Origin: Bacteroidia bacterium
GTDB lineage: Bacteria; Bacteroidota; Bacteroidia; Bacteroidales; Prolixibacteraceae
Assembly (NCBI GenBank): GCA_025358025.1
Contig: JANYKW010000175.1
Span: 1 to 44,352 of the forward strand
Length of the DNA: 44,352 nt
Reading direction: 5' to 3'
Under the pieces are notes generated by a model. That model ran no database searches and was not told the origin of the DNA. It saw nothing but the letters and a program-made list of their open reading frames with translations. Position numbers and translations under genes: made by a program. This document shows positions 8,081-16,773 of this stretch, in pieces (position 1 is the stretch's first letter; every line of letters begins with the position of its first letter).

Positions 8081-8419
8081 AAAATGGTTAATTAATTACT
8101 GTTTGATACCAAATGAAATCGCCAAGATTTGTCATCATAATCAGAGATGATAATCCGGCAACTTATACCTGGTTATTTCATCCGCCAGCTGGCGGATGAA
8201 AACAAATTATTATCAAATGAAGATATTGTTTAATTTTGGGTAAACAATAAGTTATTAGACAATTTCTGTGCTCATTGGTTCATTCATGTGGTCAGAATTA
8301 ATTTCTATTGAATAAAGGCTTGACTCTTAATGAACTCTGAGTAATTGGATTTGCAGGAGCAGGAGCAAAAACCAAATATATATGAGTGGAAAAAATTATT
8401 CGTTAAAACAGAAAATAGA
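8081..8419. other. Intergenic region between divergent ugd and galE
   Basis: About 340 bases, AT-rich. It should hold both promoters, but I cannot place a convincing TAnnTTTG box. The only clear structure is the palindrome at 8176-8201. Confidence 0.5.
8176..8201. repeat. Perfect 26-bp palindrome with no loop
   Basis: TTTCATCCGCCAG joined directly to its exact reverse complement CTGGCGGATGAAA. It could be an operator for a dimeric regulator, a cruciform-forming site or a dispersed REP-like palindrome. No T-run follows on either side, so it is not an ordinary terminator. Confidence 0.75.
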
Positions 8420-9451
8420 ATGAAGAGAATATTGGTCACCGGCGGAACGGGATTTATTGGATCACACACAGTTGTTGAACTTCAACAGCATGGATATGAA
8501 GTAATTATCGTAGACAATCTGGTTAATTCATCGATTGAGGTTCTTGACAACATTGCAAAAATCACAGGGATCAAACCATCGTTCGAGCAGTTTGATCTTG
8601 CGGATCCAGCCAAAACTGCCGACTTTTTTAACCGGAACAAAGACCTGTCAGGAATCATCCATTTTGCTGCATACAAGGCTGTTGGTGAATCCATGCAAAA
8701 ACCACTTGAATATTACCGGAATAACATCGGTTCTTTGCTTAATATCCTGGAGGGGATGAAAACATGCGCTTTGGGTGATATTGTTTTCAGCTCATCATGT
8801 ACCGTTTATGGACAGCCCGATGAACTTCCGGTTACTGAGCAAGCACCCATCAAACCGGCCTGGTCACCCTATGGCAATACCAAGCAGATGTGCGAAGAAA
8901 TTCTGCGGTTTTCTGCAGCCTCTCTTCCAATCAAAGCCATTGCCCTACGATATTTCAACCCTATTGGGGCTCATGAATCGGCATTGATAGGTGAATTGCC
9001 GTTGGGAATCCCAAATAATCTCGTACCTTATATTACACAAACTGCGATTGGGTTACGGCAAAGCCTCCATGTATTTGGCAACGACTATGACACTCCTGAC
9101 GGAACGGCTATGCGTGATTATATTCATGTGGTTGACATTGCCAGGGCTCATGTAGTTGCCATCGGGCGAATGATAAATAAAAGGATGAAGCACAATATGG
9201 AAATATTCAATCTTGGTACAGGCCATGGCTTCTCAGTCCTTGAAGTGATTCAATCCTTCGAAAGGGTGAGTGGACTGAAGCTAAACTATAAAATTGTTGA
9301 TCGCAGACCAGGCGACATCGAAAAAGTATGGGCATCTACTGACTTCGCCAACAAGGAGTTGGGATGGAAAGCCGAAAAAAAAATCGATGAGATGATGACA
9401 TCAGCATGGAAGTGGGAAAAAGCCCTGGCTGATCGGAAGGGTCAACAATAA
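8420..9451 (+). CDS. galE: UDP-glucose 4-epimerase
   Basis: The ATG at 8420 starts MKRILVTGGTGFIGSH, placing the NAD-binding TGGTGFIG at residues 7-14 and giving 343 residues, the family's usual length. A longer frame from 8345 adds 25 residues without family character and is rejected. The SSSCTVYG segment (124-131) and Y151-x3-K155 form the catalytic triad region. ALRYFNPIGAHESALIGE and RPGDIEKVWASTD are GalE signatures. It interconverts UDP-glucose and UDP-galactose, and probably the N-acetyl forms. It is divergent from ugd, and the exonuclease gene follows after 24 bases, so the two may be cotranscribed. Confidence 0.94.
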   Translation: MKRILVTGGTGFIGSHTVVELQQHGYEVIIVDNLVNSSIEVLDNIAKITGIKPSFEQFDLADPAKTADFFNRNKDLSGIIHFAAYKAVGESMQKPLEYYRNNIGSLLNILEGMKTCALGDIVFSSSCTVYGQPDELPVTEQAPIKPAWSPYGNTKQMCEEILRFSAASLPIKAIALRYFNPIGAHESALIGELPLGIPNNLVPYITQTAIGLRQSLHVFGNDYDTPDGTAMRDYIHVVDIARAHVVAIGRMINKRMKHNMEIFNLGTGHGFSVLEVIQSFERVSGLKLNYKIVDRRPGDIEKVWASTDFANKELGWKAEKKIDEMMTSAWKWEKALADRKGQQ

Positions 9452-9475
9452 AAGGCTGTCAGAAGTTATGATCCC

Positions 9476-10828
9476 ATGAATTACGCCATTATTGATGTTG
9501 AAACTACCGGAACTTCGCCAGTTAACGGAAAGATCACTGAAATTGCCATCTATATCTACAATGGCAGTGAAATCATCGATTCTTTCTGCACGCTGGTAAA
9601 TCCCGAATGCAGCATTCCGTGGAATATCACAAAACTTACGGGTATCACCAACGAAATGGTTGAAACGGCCCCGAGATTTTATGAAATAGCCAAAAAAATC
9701 GTAGAGATAACAGCCAATACGACCTTCGTGGCACACAATGCCTCTTTCGATTATTCATTTGTCAGGGAGGAGTTTAAGCGGCTCGGCTATGATTACAAGC
9801 GCAAAACGATGTGTACGGTGAACCTGAGCAGAAAACTGATTCCCGGACTTCGCTCCTACTCCCTCGGAAATATTTGTCATGATCTGAATATTGTCATCGA
9901 AGACAGGCATCGTGCCGGCGGTGATGCACTGGCTACCGTGAAGCTTTTTGACAAGATTCTCAGACAGAAGGAAACAGCTGATCATGATCTTTTCTCAACC
10001 AGAAGTGGCAATCTTACCGAGGAGGCGATCGCTTCCATACCCGGCTGCTGTGGAGTATATTATCTGTATAATGCAAATGAAGAGTTAATCTACATTGGAA
10101 AGAGCAAGAATATCCACCAGCGGATTGTCTCTCATTTAAACAACCGCCTGACCAAAAAAGCCATGGAGATGAGCGAAAAGCTTGCGTCTGTTGGTCATGA
10201 AGAGACAGGAAGTGAGCTGATAGCCCTTTTGCTGGAGTCGGATGAAATAAAAAGTAACCGGCCATTTTACAACAGATCACAAAGAAGATCGGCAAGCAGT
10301 TTCGGCATCTTTTCTTTTGAAGATGAGGATGGATACCTTCATTTGCAGGTTCAAAAGACCGGCGAGGAGACCATTCCGCTGATAACCTTCAACTTCTACC
10401 AGGAAGGGATAAATTTGCTTCATGTCAGGGCTGAAAAATACACTTTATGCAAAAAACTATGCCACCTGGATGATCAGCTCTCTCCCTGCTTTAATTTCCG
10501 GCTTGGAGCCTGCCTTGGCGCGTGTGAGGGGAAGGAAGATCCGGAATCCTACAACCTGCGCGTGCAGGAAGCGATAAAGCCCTGGCAGTTTCATTCGCTG
10601 AACTTCTTTGTTCTGGAAAAGGGGAAAAATGGAAAAGAGACTGCGGTAGTCAAAATATCCCAGGGAAAATATATCGGGTACGGATTTATCTCAGGTGAAG
10701 GTTCCGTGATAGACCTGGAGTTACTGCACGACTGTATCCGTAAACGAAGGGATAACTGGGACGCAAGAAATATCATCCGGGGCTACCTGAAAAAGAACCA
10801 CAGGCTGGTAAAAATCATCGAATATTAA
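9476..10828 (+). CDS. DnaQ-like exonuclease fused to GIY-YIG nuclease with UvrC-like cysteine cluster
   Basis: A 450-residue two-nuclease protein. Residues 1-165 are a DEDDh 3'-5' exonuclease: D7 and E9 in IDVETTG, D92 in HNASFDYSF, H145 and D150 in HRAGGDA. Residues 187-270 are a GIY-YIG endonuclease domain (GVY 193-195, YIG 206-208, R216), as in the N-terminal half of UvrC and in Cho. Beyond it, C325, C329, C338, C346 and C350 lie in a segment ending SPCFNFRLGACLGACEG. The last three have the 8- and 4-residue spacing of UvrC's iron-sulfur cysteines. The architecture suggests an incision and trimming enzyme for damaged DNA. It is convergent with the photolyase gene and overlaps its end by four bases. 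Confidence 0.88.
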   Translation: MNYAIIDVETTGTSPVNGKITEIAIYIYNGSEIIDSFCTLVNPECSIPWNITKLTGITNEMVETAPRFYEIAKKIVEITANTTFVAHNASFDYSFVREEFKRLGYDYKRKTMCTVNLSRKLIPGLRSYSLGNICHDLNIVIEDRHRAGGDALATVKLFDKILRQKETADHDLFSTRSGNLTEEAIASIPGCCGVYYLYNANEELIYIGKSKNIHQRIVSHLNNRLTKKAMEMSEKLASVGHEETGSELIALLLESDEIKSNRPFYNRSQRRSASSFGIFSFEDEDGYLHLQVQKTGEETIPLITFNFYQEGINLLHVRAEKYTLCKKLCHLDDQLSPCFNFRLGACLGACEGKEDPESYNLRVQEAIKPWQFHSLNFFVLEKGKNGKETAVVKISQGKYIGYGFISGEGSVIDLELLHDCIRKRRDNWDARNIIRGYLKKNHRLVKIIEY

Positions 10829-12150
10829 CCCACAGAACCCAGCCCTTCCTTATATCTTGCAATTGCCCGGTCCCGTGCAAAGGCATGATCTATCATGGCT
10901 GCAGGATATTGATCTGTACCAAATTCAGGTACCCATTTTTTGATGTAACTGAAATCCGGGTCAAATCGCTTTGCCTGTAACACCGGATTAAATATCCTGA
11001 AATAGGGAACCGCATCACAACCCGAACCTGAAGCCCATTGCCAGCTGCCATTGTTTGATGCCAGGTCATAATCGTTCAGTTTGGAAGCAAAATAGGTCTC
11101 CCCCCACCTCCAGTCGATCAGCAAATGCTTGCAAAGGAAGCTGGCAGTCACCATACGCACCCTGTTGTGCATGAATCCAGTCTGATTAAGCTCCCTCATT
11201 CCGGCATCTACCAAAGGATATCCTGTCATTCCGTCACACCATGACTGAAATTGGTTCTGGTCATTCTCCCACCGGATATAGTCGTAAGCTGGTTTGAATG
11301 CTCTTGTGGAGACCTGTGGAAAGAACCACAGAATCTGACTGTAAAAATTCCGCCAGATCAGTTCTGATAAGAAAGTCTGGGAATGAAGCATGGCCAATGC
11401 GGTGATTTTGCGAATGCTTACCGTTCCGTACCGCAATTGAATACTCAATTTGGAGGTACCATCTCTGGCAGGGAAATCCCGGTTCTTCTCGTAATTTTCC
11501 AGGAGACTCAGCGGAAGCGACTTGCCTGGATAGGCAATTTCAATTCTCGAAAAACCCATCGAATCCAGGGTTGGCATGGCCAGAGGCTTCATGCGGATGA
11601 AATTGTGAAAGTAGAGGGATGTTTTATTTGCCCGTACTGCATCCAGATTCAATTTTTCAAGGTACCGAATTTTGTACGGCGTAAAGACAGTATATGGTTT
11701 CCCGTCTTTTTTTACAAGTTCCTCCTTTTCAAATATTACATGATCCTTGTAAGTAATGAATTCCGTACGGTTGATCCTGAGAAAACGCTCCACCTCCATG
11801 TCACGGTGGTTGGCATAAGGTTCATAATTTCTGTTGCAATAAACACTGCAGACATGATATTTTTCTATCAGTGATTTGAAGACCTCCATGGGATGTCCAT
11901 GCACAACATAAAGGGTAGATCCGATTTTTTCCAGCTCATTTTTGATCCTGATCAGTGATTCATAAACGAAATTTATCCGGTAATCCGCGCCATTCGAAAT
12001 CCGTGCCAACATCATCGGATCAAAAATAAACAGGGGTAATACATTCTCACGGGTTTTCAAGGCGTGAAACAATGCCGTGTTGTCATCCAGACGAAGATCC
12101 CGGCGCATCCAGAATATGTTTACAACCGGTTTTTCCTTTTGACTTCTCAT
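10825..12150 (-). CDS. phrB: Deoxyribodipyrimidine photolyase (cryptochrome/photolyase family)
   Basis: A 441-residue flavoprotein that uses light to split UV-induced pyrimidine dimers. The N-terminal alpha/beta photolyase domain starts FWMRRDLRLDDNTAL. The C-terminal FAD domain has ELIWRNFYSQIL, GMTGYPLVDAGMREL, TGFMHNRVRMVTASFL and the strongly conserved NNGSWQWASGSGCDAVPYFRIFNP region, typical of class I CPD photolyases. Length is normal. Its stop shares the TTAA with the stop of the convergent exonuclease gene. A TAnnTTTG box lies 43 bases upstream (12193-12200). Confidence 0.93.
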   Translation of the reverse strand: MRSQKEKPVVNIFWMRRDLRLDDNTALFHALKTRENVLPLFIFDPMMLARISNGADYRINFVYESLIRIKNELEKIGSTLYVVHGHPMEVFKSLIEKYHVCSVYCNRNYEPYANHRDMEVERFLRINRTEFITYKDHVIFEKEELVKKDGKPYTVFTPYKIRYLEKLNLDAVRANKTSLYFHNFIRMKPLAMPTLDSMGFSRIEIAYPGKSLPLSLLENYEKNRDFPARDGTSKLSIQLRYGTVSIRKITALAMLHSQTFLSELIWRNFYSQILWFFPQVSTRAFKPAYDYIRWENDQNQFQSWCDGMTGYPLVDAGMRELNQTGFMHNRVRMVTASFLCKHLLIDWRWGETYFASKLNDYDLASNNGSWQWASGSGCDAVPYFRIFNPVLQAKRFDPDFSYIKKWVPEFGTDQYPAAMIDHAFARDRAIARYKEGLGSVG

Positions 12151-12192
12151 TCAAAAAATGTTTACGAATAGTGACTCGAATATAAGAAAAAA

Positions 12193-12200
12193 CAAAACTA
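12193..12200 (-). promoter_or_regulatory. Candidate -7 box for the photolyase gene
   Basis: On the minus strand this reads TAGTTTTG, a match to TAnnTTTG, 43 bases before the photolyase ATG. No clear -33 TTG at the usual spacing. Confidence 0.4.
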
Positions 12201-12204
12201 ACTA

Positions 12205-12212
12205 TACCTTTG
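12205..12212 (+). promoter_or_regulatory. Candidate -7 box for the threonine aldolase gene
   Basis: TACCTTTG matches TAnnTTTG exactly, 46 bases before the ATG at 12258. It lies back to back with the box for the divergent photolyase gene, four bases apart. No clear -33 element. Confidence 0.45.
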
Positions 12213-12257
12213 TTCAAACTAGAATAGAACAAATTGTCAAATTAATCGATATTTTAT

Positions 12258-13289
12258 ATGAACAAGCGAGGTTTTGCCAGCGATAATAATTCCGGAATTC
12301 ACCCTACTATTCTGAAAGCCATTGAAATGGCAAATGAAGGACATGTTGTTGGCTATGGGGAAGACATTTATACCGAAAAAGCAAAACAACTTTTCAGAAA
12401 AGAATTCGGGCCTGAAACCGAAATCTTCTTTGCACTGACGGGAACGGGATCCAATATCCTTTCCATACAGGCTCTATGTCAATCCTTTCATTCTATATTA
12501 TGCGCAGAAACAGCTCATATTCAAGTAGATGAATGCGGTGCGCCTGAAAAATTCACCGGCAGCAAGATAATCCCTATACCTTCCGGAAACGGCAAGGTAC
12601 AGCCATCTGAATTGATGAAGAAATTGCATGGCTTCGATGTTGAACACCATTCCCAGCCTGGCTTGCTCAGCATTTCGCAGGTGACTGAGATGGGTACTGT
12701 ATATACTGCGTCGGAGATCAGGGAACTTGCAGGTATCCTGCACAGCCATGGGATGTATCTTCACATGGATGGTGCCAGAATATCAAATGCTGCCGTCAGT
12801 CTGGGAAGCAACTTTTGCTCCTTCACCAAAGATGCGGGTGTGGATGTGCTCTCCTTTGGTGGAACCAAAAACGGATTGATGCTTGGGGAAGCGGTATTGA
12901 TTTTTAATCCGGATTTGGCAAAAAACATCAAATATTTCCGCAAACAGGCTGCTCAGCTATATTCAAAAATGAGGTTTCTTTCTGTACAGTTTATACCCTA
13001 TCTGGAAGAAGAAATATGGAGAATCAATGCAACGCACGCCAATAAGATGGCACAAATGCTGGCATCTCTGATTTCCGGCATACCTGCCATTAAAATAACC
13101 CAATCTGTTGATGCCAACGGCGTATTTGCCATACTCCCCCGCGAAATCATCCCTGTGATACGAAAGGAGTACTTCTTTTATGACTGGGATCAATCGAAAG
13201 GTGAAGTTAGGCTGATGACCTCTTTTGATACGAAAGAAGAGGATATTCTCAATCTGGTGGCTCTGTTGAAGGCTCATTTGGGTCAGTAA
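12258..13289 (+). CDS. ltaE: Low-specificity L-threonine aldolase
   Basis: A 343-residue fold-type I PLP enzyme that cleaves L-threonine and allo-threonine to glycine and acetaldehyde. FASDNNSGIHP opens the protein, FALTGTGSN (58-66) is the phosphate-binding segment, ETAHIQVDE carries the ring-stacking H87, HMDGARI contains D171 and R174, and K204 in FGGTKNG is the PLP lysine. Length matches the family. It is monocistronic as far as seen, 71 bases ahead of nusB. Confidence 0.93.
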   Translation: MNKRGFASDNNSGIHPTILKAIEMANEGHVVGYGEDIYTEKAKQLFRKEFGPETEIFFALTGTGSNILSIQALCQSFHSILCAETAHIQVDECGAPEKFTGSKIIPIPSGNGKVQPSELMKKLHGFDVEHHSQPGLLSISQVTEMGTVYTASEIRELAGILHSHGMYLHMDGARISNAAVSLGSNFCSFTKDAGVDVLSFGGTKNGLMLGEAVLIFNPDLAKNIKYFRKQAAQLYSKMRFLSVQFIPYLEEEIWRINATHANKMAQMLASLISGIPAIKITQSVDANGVFAILPREIIPVIRKEYFFYDWDQSKGEVRLMTSFDTKEEDILNLVALLKAHLGQ

Positions 13290-13312
13290 TGGGTTAAGCC
13301 GCTTTTTTATTG

Positions 13313-13320
13313 TATTTTTG
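13313..13320 (+). promoter_or_regulatory. Candidate -7 box for the nusB operon
   Basis: TATTTTTG fits TAnnTTTG, 40 bases before the nusB ATG. No -33 element at the usual distance. Confidence 0.4.
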
Positions 13321-13360
13321 CGCCTTCAATTGAATTTCGTTTCAGGAAAATCTATTATTC

Positions 13361-14308
13361 ATGATAAGCCGAAGGATCATCCGTACCAAAGTGTTGCAAA
13401 TACTCTATGCACACGTCTCTACGCCAGATAAGCAAACCAGTTCATCGGAGAAGGAGTTGCATTTCAGTATTCAGAAAACCTACGATCTGTACCATCTGTT
13501 GCTTGAGTTGCCCATAGCAATGAGTGATCATGCCGATAAGTTGATAGAGATCAGAAAACTAAAGAATTTTCCAACGAAGGAAGAGCTGAATCCCAACCTG
13601 CGTTTCGTATCCAACAGATTGATCAGCAAGCTTCGAAACAACACGGATTTAGCTGCATACATCAAAAAGAACAAGGTCAATTGGGTCAACAGCCAGGAGA
13701 TGGTAAAGAAAATTTATCAATCGATGGTTGAATCTGACCTCTACAACGACTATCTTGCTGCTGAAGAGGATAACTTTCAGACAGACAGGAAATTCTGTGA
13801 AGACTTTTTTGTGGAGGTACTGCTTAACAGTGAATATGTCTTCAATGAATTTGAGGAGCAAAGTATATACTGGAACGATGATCTGGACTTCGTAGTCTCC
13901 ATGGTTATTAAAACGCTAAAGAAATTCAGGGAAGAGAATAACTTTAATGATCATCTCTCCTCGTTATACAAAGATGAAGAGGACATGGAATTTACAGTTA
14001 AGCTCTTTAGAAAAACCCTGGAGAAAAGTGATGAAAATCGTAAAACCATTGAGACCTATACCAAAAACTGGGATGTTGACAGGGTTGCCACAATGGACAT
14101 TTTAATCATGGAACTGGCTTTGACTGAGCTTACTGAATTCCCTTCTGTGCCGATCAAGGTTACCCTGAATGAATACATTGAGCTCGCCAAATATTACAGT
14201 ACGCAACGCAGCAGTATTTTTATCAATGGAGTCCTGGACCGGATTACCAAAGATTTTAAAGACCAGGGGAAGATTGTCAAAGCCGGACGTGGACTCTTGG
14301 AAGGATGA
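13361..14308 (+). CDS. nusB: Transcription antitermination protein NusB (long Bacteroidota form)
   Basis: 315 residues, about twice the length of E. coli NusB. Residues 1-15 (MISRRIIRTKVLQIL) and the C-terminal part (WDVDRVATMDILIMELALTEL, then VPIKVTLNEYIELAKYYST and FINGVLDRITKD) carry the NusB signature. A long charged helical insert separates them, as in Bacteroidota homologues. NusB binds boxA RNA with NusE and supports rRNA antitermination in the cytoplasm. It is the first gene of a six-gene run and overlaps the next by four bases (ATGA). Confidence 0.92.
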   Translation: MISRRIIRTKVLQILYAHVSTPDKQTSSSEKELHFSIQKTYDLYHLLLELPIAMSDHADKLIEIRKLKNFPTKEELNPNLRFVSNRLISKLRNNTDLAAYIKKNKVNWVNSQEMVKKIYQSMVESDLYNDYLAAEEDNFQTDRKFCEDFFVEVLLNSEYVFNEFEEQSIYWNDDLDFVVSMVIKTLKKFREENNFNDHLSSLYKDEEDMEFTVKLFRKTLEKSDENRKTIETYTKNWDVDRVATMDILIMELALTELTEFPSVPIKVTLNEYIELAKYYSTQRSSIFINGVLDRITKDFKDQGKIVKAGRGLLEG

Positions 14309-14769
14309 TCAAAAAGTACAGCTTATTGATTTTTGTGGCAACCAATATCCTGATATCAGCATGCCATAATCAACCATCTGACCATGGCAAACAGTCCGTT
14401 GCATCTGATCCGGAGAAAAAAAAGCAATCCGGCAAGATTGATTTTACCAAAGAAATTCATAATTTTGGTACACTGAAAGATGGTGAAATAGTGGTATTCT
14501 CTTTTCAGTTTAAGAACAACGGTGGCACACCATTTCGTCTTACAAAAGTTGATCCTTCATGTGGATGCTTAACAGTCCAATACGATAAGGAAGAGATAAA
14601 TTCTCAATGCGTTTCTACTGTAGAAGTGATTTTAAACACGCATGGAGAATGGGGTAATCTGATAAAGACCGTGGAAATTGAAACTTCATACGGAGAAAAA
14701 AAGATCCTGACAATTGGTGCATTTATTGAGAACAAGAATTTTAATATGGATTTAAATAATTTAAAATGA
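14305..14769 (+). CDS. DUF1573 lipoprotein
   Basis: A 154-residue protein. The signal peptide ends in lipobox ISAC (Cys about residue 20), followed by a Ser/Lys-rich linker and one DUF1573 (Ig-like, MSP/ASPM-type) domain with the family hallmarks HNFGTLKDGE, FQFKNNGG and DPSCGCLTVQY. The role is unknown. DUF1573 proteins are numerous in Bacteroidota envelopes. It overlaps nusB at its start and yajC at its end by ATGA, so it is translated as part of this operon. Confidence 0.85.
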   Translation: MIKKYSLLIFVATNILISACHNQPSDHGKQSVASDPEKKKQSGKIDFTKEIHNFGTLKDGEIVVFSFQFKNNGGTPFRLTKVDPSCGCLTVQYDKEEINSQCVSTVEVILNTHGEWGNLIKTVEIETSYGEKKILTIGAFIENKNFNMDLNNLK

Positions 14770-15080
14770 GTACATTACTATTTGTTATCGCCCAACAACA
14801 ACAACAAAGTATGTTGGGAATGTTTTTGCCTCTGGTATTAATTATTGTTGTGTTTTATTTCTTCATGATTCGTCCACAGATGAAGCGTCAGAAAGAGACT
14901 CAGAAATTCCGCGATGCCCTGCAAAAGGGTGATAAAGTAGTTACTTCCGGTGGTATCTACGGGAGAATTGACGAGATCAAAGATCAGATAATCTACCTGG
15001 AGGTTGCACCTAATATTAAATTGAAAGTTGATAAGAGTGTGGTCTTGAAAGATATGACCGATGCACCGGCAGCAAAATGA
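14766..15080 (+). CDS. yajC: Preprotein translocase accessory subunit YajC
   Basis: A 104-residue protein with one membrane helix (about residues 17-35, MLGMFLPLVLIIVVFYFFMI) followed by the family signature RPQMKRQKE and the small cytoplasmic fold with GDKVVTSGGIYGRI. YajC associates with SecDF and SecYEG and supports export. It starts inside the DUF1573 stop (ATGA). A strong terminator follows two bases after its stop, so ybbR downstream may depend on readthrough or its own promoter. Confidence 0.95.
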   Translation: MSTLLFVIAQQQQQSMLGMFLPLVLIIVVFYFFMIRPQMKRQKETQKFRDALQKGDKVVTSGGIYGRIDEIKDQIIYLEVAPNIKLKVDKSVVLKDMTDAPAAK

Positions 15081-15081
15081 T

Positions 15082-15113
15082 AAAAAAATGGCCGGATACC
15101 CGGCCATTTTTTT
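15082..15113 (+). terminator. Intrinsic terminator after yajC
   Basis: A perfect 14-bp stem (AAAAAAATGGCCGG / CCGGCCATTTTTTT) with loop ATAC. Symmetric, so it could act on both strands. It splits the nusB cluster into two possible transcripts. Confidence 0.88.
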
Positions 15114-15150
15114 ATTTTATAAGTGAGAAAATTAACCTTATCACAACAGT

Positions 15151-16155
15151 GTGAAACAGATCTGGGTTAAAAAGTTTTTCTTGTATGTGAAACGCAGGAT
15201 CAAAAACTTTAGCTACCAAAAAGCTTTGGTTTTTGTTATATGCCTGGCCCTCGCCTCTTTTCTGTGGTTGTTAAAAAGTCTGGAGAAACATTATACAACC
15301 AGGATCAGTATTCCTATCAGTTATGTTGATTTTCCAAAGGATAAGCAGATATCCGGACCACTACCCGGTAATTTCGATTTACTGGTTGATGCTTACGGTT
15401 ATACCCTGCTCAGCTACAAACTCCGGCTGCCTTTTGAACCCATTCAGATCAATGTGAGTGAACTTATTGACAATGTATGGGAAATGTATCCAAAAGACAA
15501 ATACGTTATTTCAACAAAAAATCATCTGGCAGAGATGGAAAAACAGATCAGCAGTGAGATCCGGATTTTGTCTATCAAACCAGACTCCCTGGTATTTAAT
15601 TTCAGTAAGATAATCTCTAAAAAAATCAAGGTCAAACCTGATATAAAACTCAGCTTTGAGAATCAATATTCACTTGAAAATGAACCAACTACCTATCCTG
15701 ATTCCATTCTGGTAAGTGGTCCAAAAAATATTATAGACACTTTAAAGTTTGTATTTACCAAGTTCAGGGAATATACCAAAGTAAACCGTACTATTGAACA
15801 AAAGATCAGCATTCTGCCTCCAAAAGGATTGAAAACTGACAGAGAAGAGGTTCGTATAAAGATTACGGCAGAACAAAATACGGAAGTAACCTTTGAAGTT
15901 CCGATACAGATTATCAACGCCCCACCAGATTTAATTGTCAAAACTTTTCCGGGCAAGGTTAAAGTTACCTGCAGAATTGGATTAAGCAAGTACAAGAAAT
16001 TGGATTACAGTACTTTCCGGGCCACCATAAATTGCAAAACCATCTCGGTCGATGATGCCCGCTTGCCTGTGATTTTCGAAAGTCATTCAAATGCTGTCTT
16101 AGCTGTCAGTTATTCCCCCAAAGAGGTTGAATACATTTTGGAGCAAAAAAAATAG
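15151..16155 (+). CDS. ybbR: YbbR-like domain protein
   Basis: 334 residues with a GTG start at 15151, 70 bases after yajC. A basic N-terminus precedes one membrane helix (about 25-44, ALVFVICLALASFLWLL). The extracytoplasmic part is beta-rich, with YbbR-type repeats around residues 50-140 and 180-330 (for example YPDSILVSGPKNIIDTLKFV). In Firmicutes YbbR (CdaR) regulates the c-di-AMP cyclase CdaA. In Bacteroidota the gene is usually found, as here, between yajC and coaE, and its role is not established. No cdaA is present here. Confidence 0.85.
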   Translation: MKQIWVKKFFLYVKRRIKNFSYQKALVFVICLALASFLWLLKSLEKHYTTRISIPISYVDFPKDKQISGPLPGNFDLLVDAYGYTLLSYKLRLPFEPIQINVSELIDNVWEMYPKDKYVISTKNHLAEMEKQISSEIRILSIKPDSLVFNFSKIISKKIKVKPDIKLSFENQYSLENEPTTYPDSILVSGPKNIIDTLKFVFTKFREYTKVNRTIEQKISILPPKGLKTDREEVRIKITAEQNTEVTFEVPIQIINAPPDLIVKTFPGKVKVTCRIGLSKYKKLDYSTFRATINCKTISVDDARLPVIFESHSNAVLAVSYSPKEVEYILEQKK

Positions 16156-16161
16156 ACTATT

Positions 16162-16773
16162 ATGTGGACCATTGGCATTACAGGTGGTATTGGCAGCGGA
16201 AAAACGACTGTTTGCAAAGTATTCAGAGTACTTGGAATACCAGTATTCCAAGCCGATATGGTTGCAGCTAAACTGCAGAATGAAGATCCGTATATTAAAA
16301 TAAGTCTGATTTCACTCTTTGGTTCCGACATATATACAAAAGATGGATTGCTCAACAGAAAAAAACTTGCCGGCATCATTTTTAATGACCGGAATTTGCT
16401 GGATAAAATAAATAATATCATACATCCGGCAGTGCATCAGGAATTTAAAAAATGGAAGGCACTTTATAAAGATCTCCCGTACCTACTCTATGAAGCTGCC
16501 ATTATTTTTGAAACAGGAAGTTTCCGGAATTTTGACCGAACCATTCTGGTGGTTACGTCGGAAAATGAACGCATTCAAAGAGTCATGAAAAGGGATCATT
16601 CAACAGTTGAAGCAGTCATTCAACGCATGCACAACCAGTTTTCGGATTCGGAAAAGATGAAAATGGCTGATTTTATCATCGAAAACAATGACAATCAGCT
16701 TATTATTCCTCAAATATTAAAATTGGATCAAATATTAAAATCAGATAATCATGTTCGGAAAATGGATAGGTAG
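16162..16773 (+). CDS. coaE: Dephospho-CoA kinase
   Basis: A 203-residue P-loop kinase that phosphorylates dephospho-CoA at the ribose 3'-OH, the last step of CoA synthesis. The P-loop GGIGSGKT is at residues 8-15, followed by FQADMVAAKL (family DAD-type motif, here QAD), HPAVHQEF, LLYEAAIIFE and a lid with QRVMKRDHST. Length is normal. It starts six bases after ybbR and overlaps djlA by 23 bases. Confidence 0.94.
   Translation: MWTIGITGGIGSGKTTVCKVFRVLGIPVFQADMVAAKLQNEDPYIKISLISLFGSDIYTKDGLLNRKKLAGIIFNDRNLLDKINNIIHPAVHQEFKKWKALYKDLPYLLYEAAIIFETGSFRNFDRTILVVTSENERIQRVMKRDHSTVEAVIQRMHNQFSDSEKMKMADFIIENNDNQLIIPQILKLDQILKSDNHVRKMDR

Noticed and set aside
5739-9451. Capsule or exopolysaccharide gene cluster
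   Set aside because: Only three nucleotide-sugar enzymes are present; no glycosyltransferase, flippase or polymerase lies nearby.
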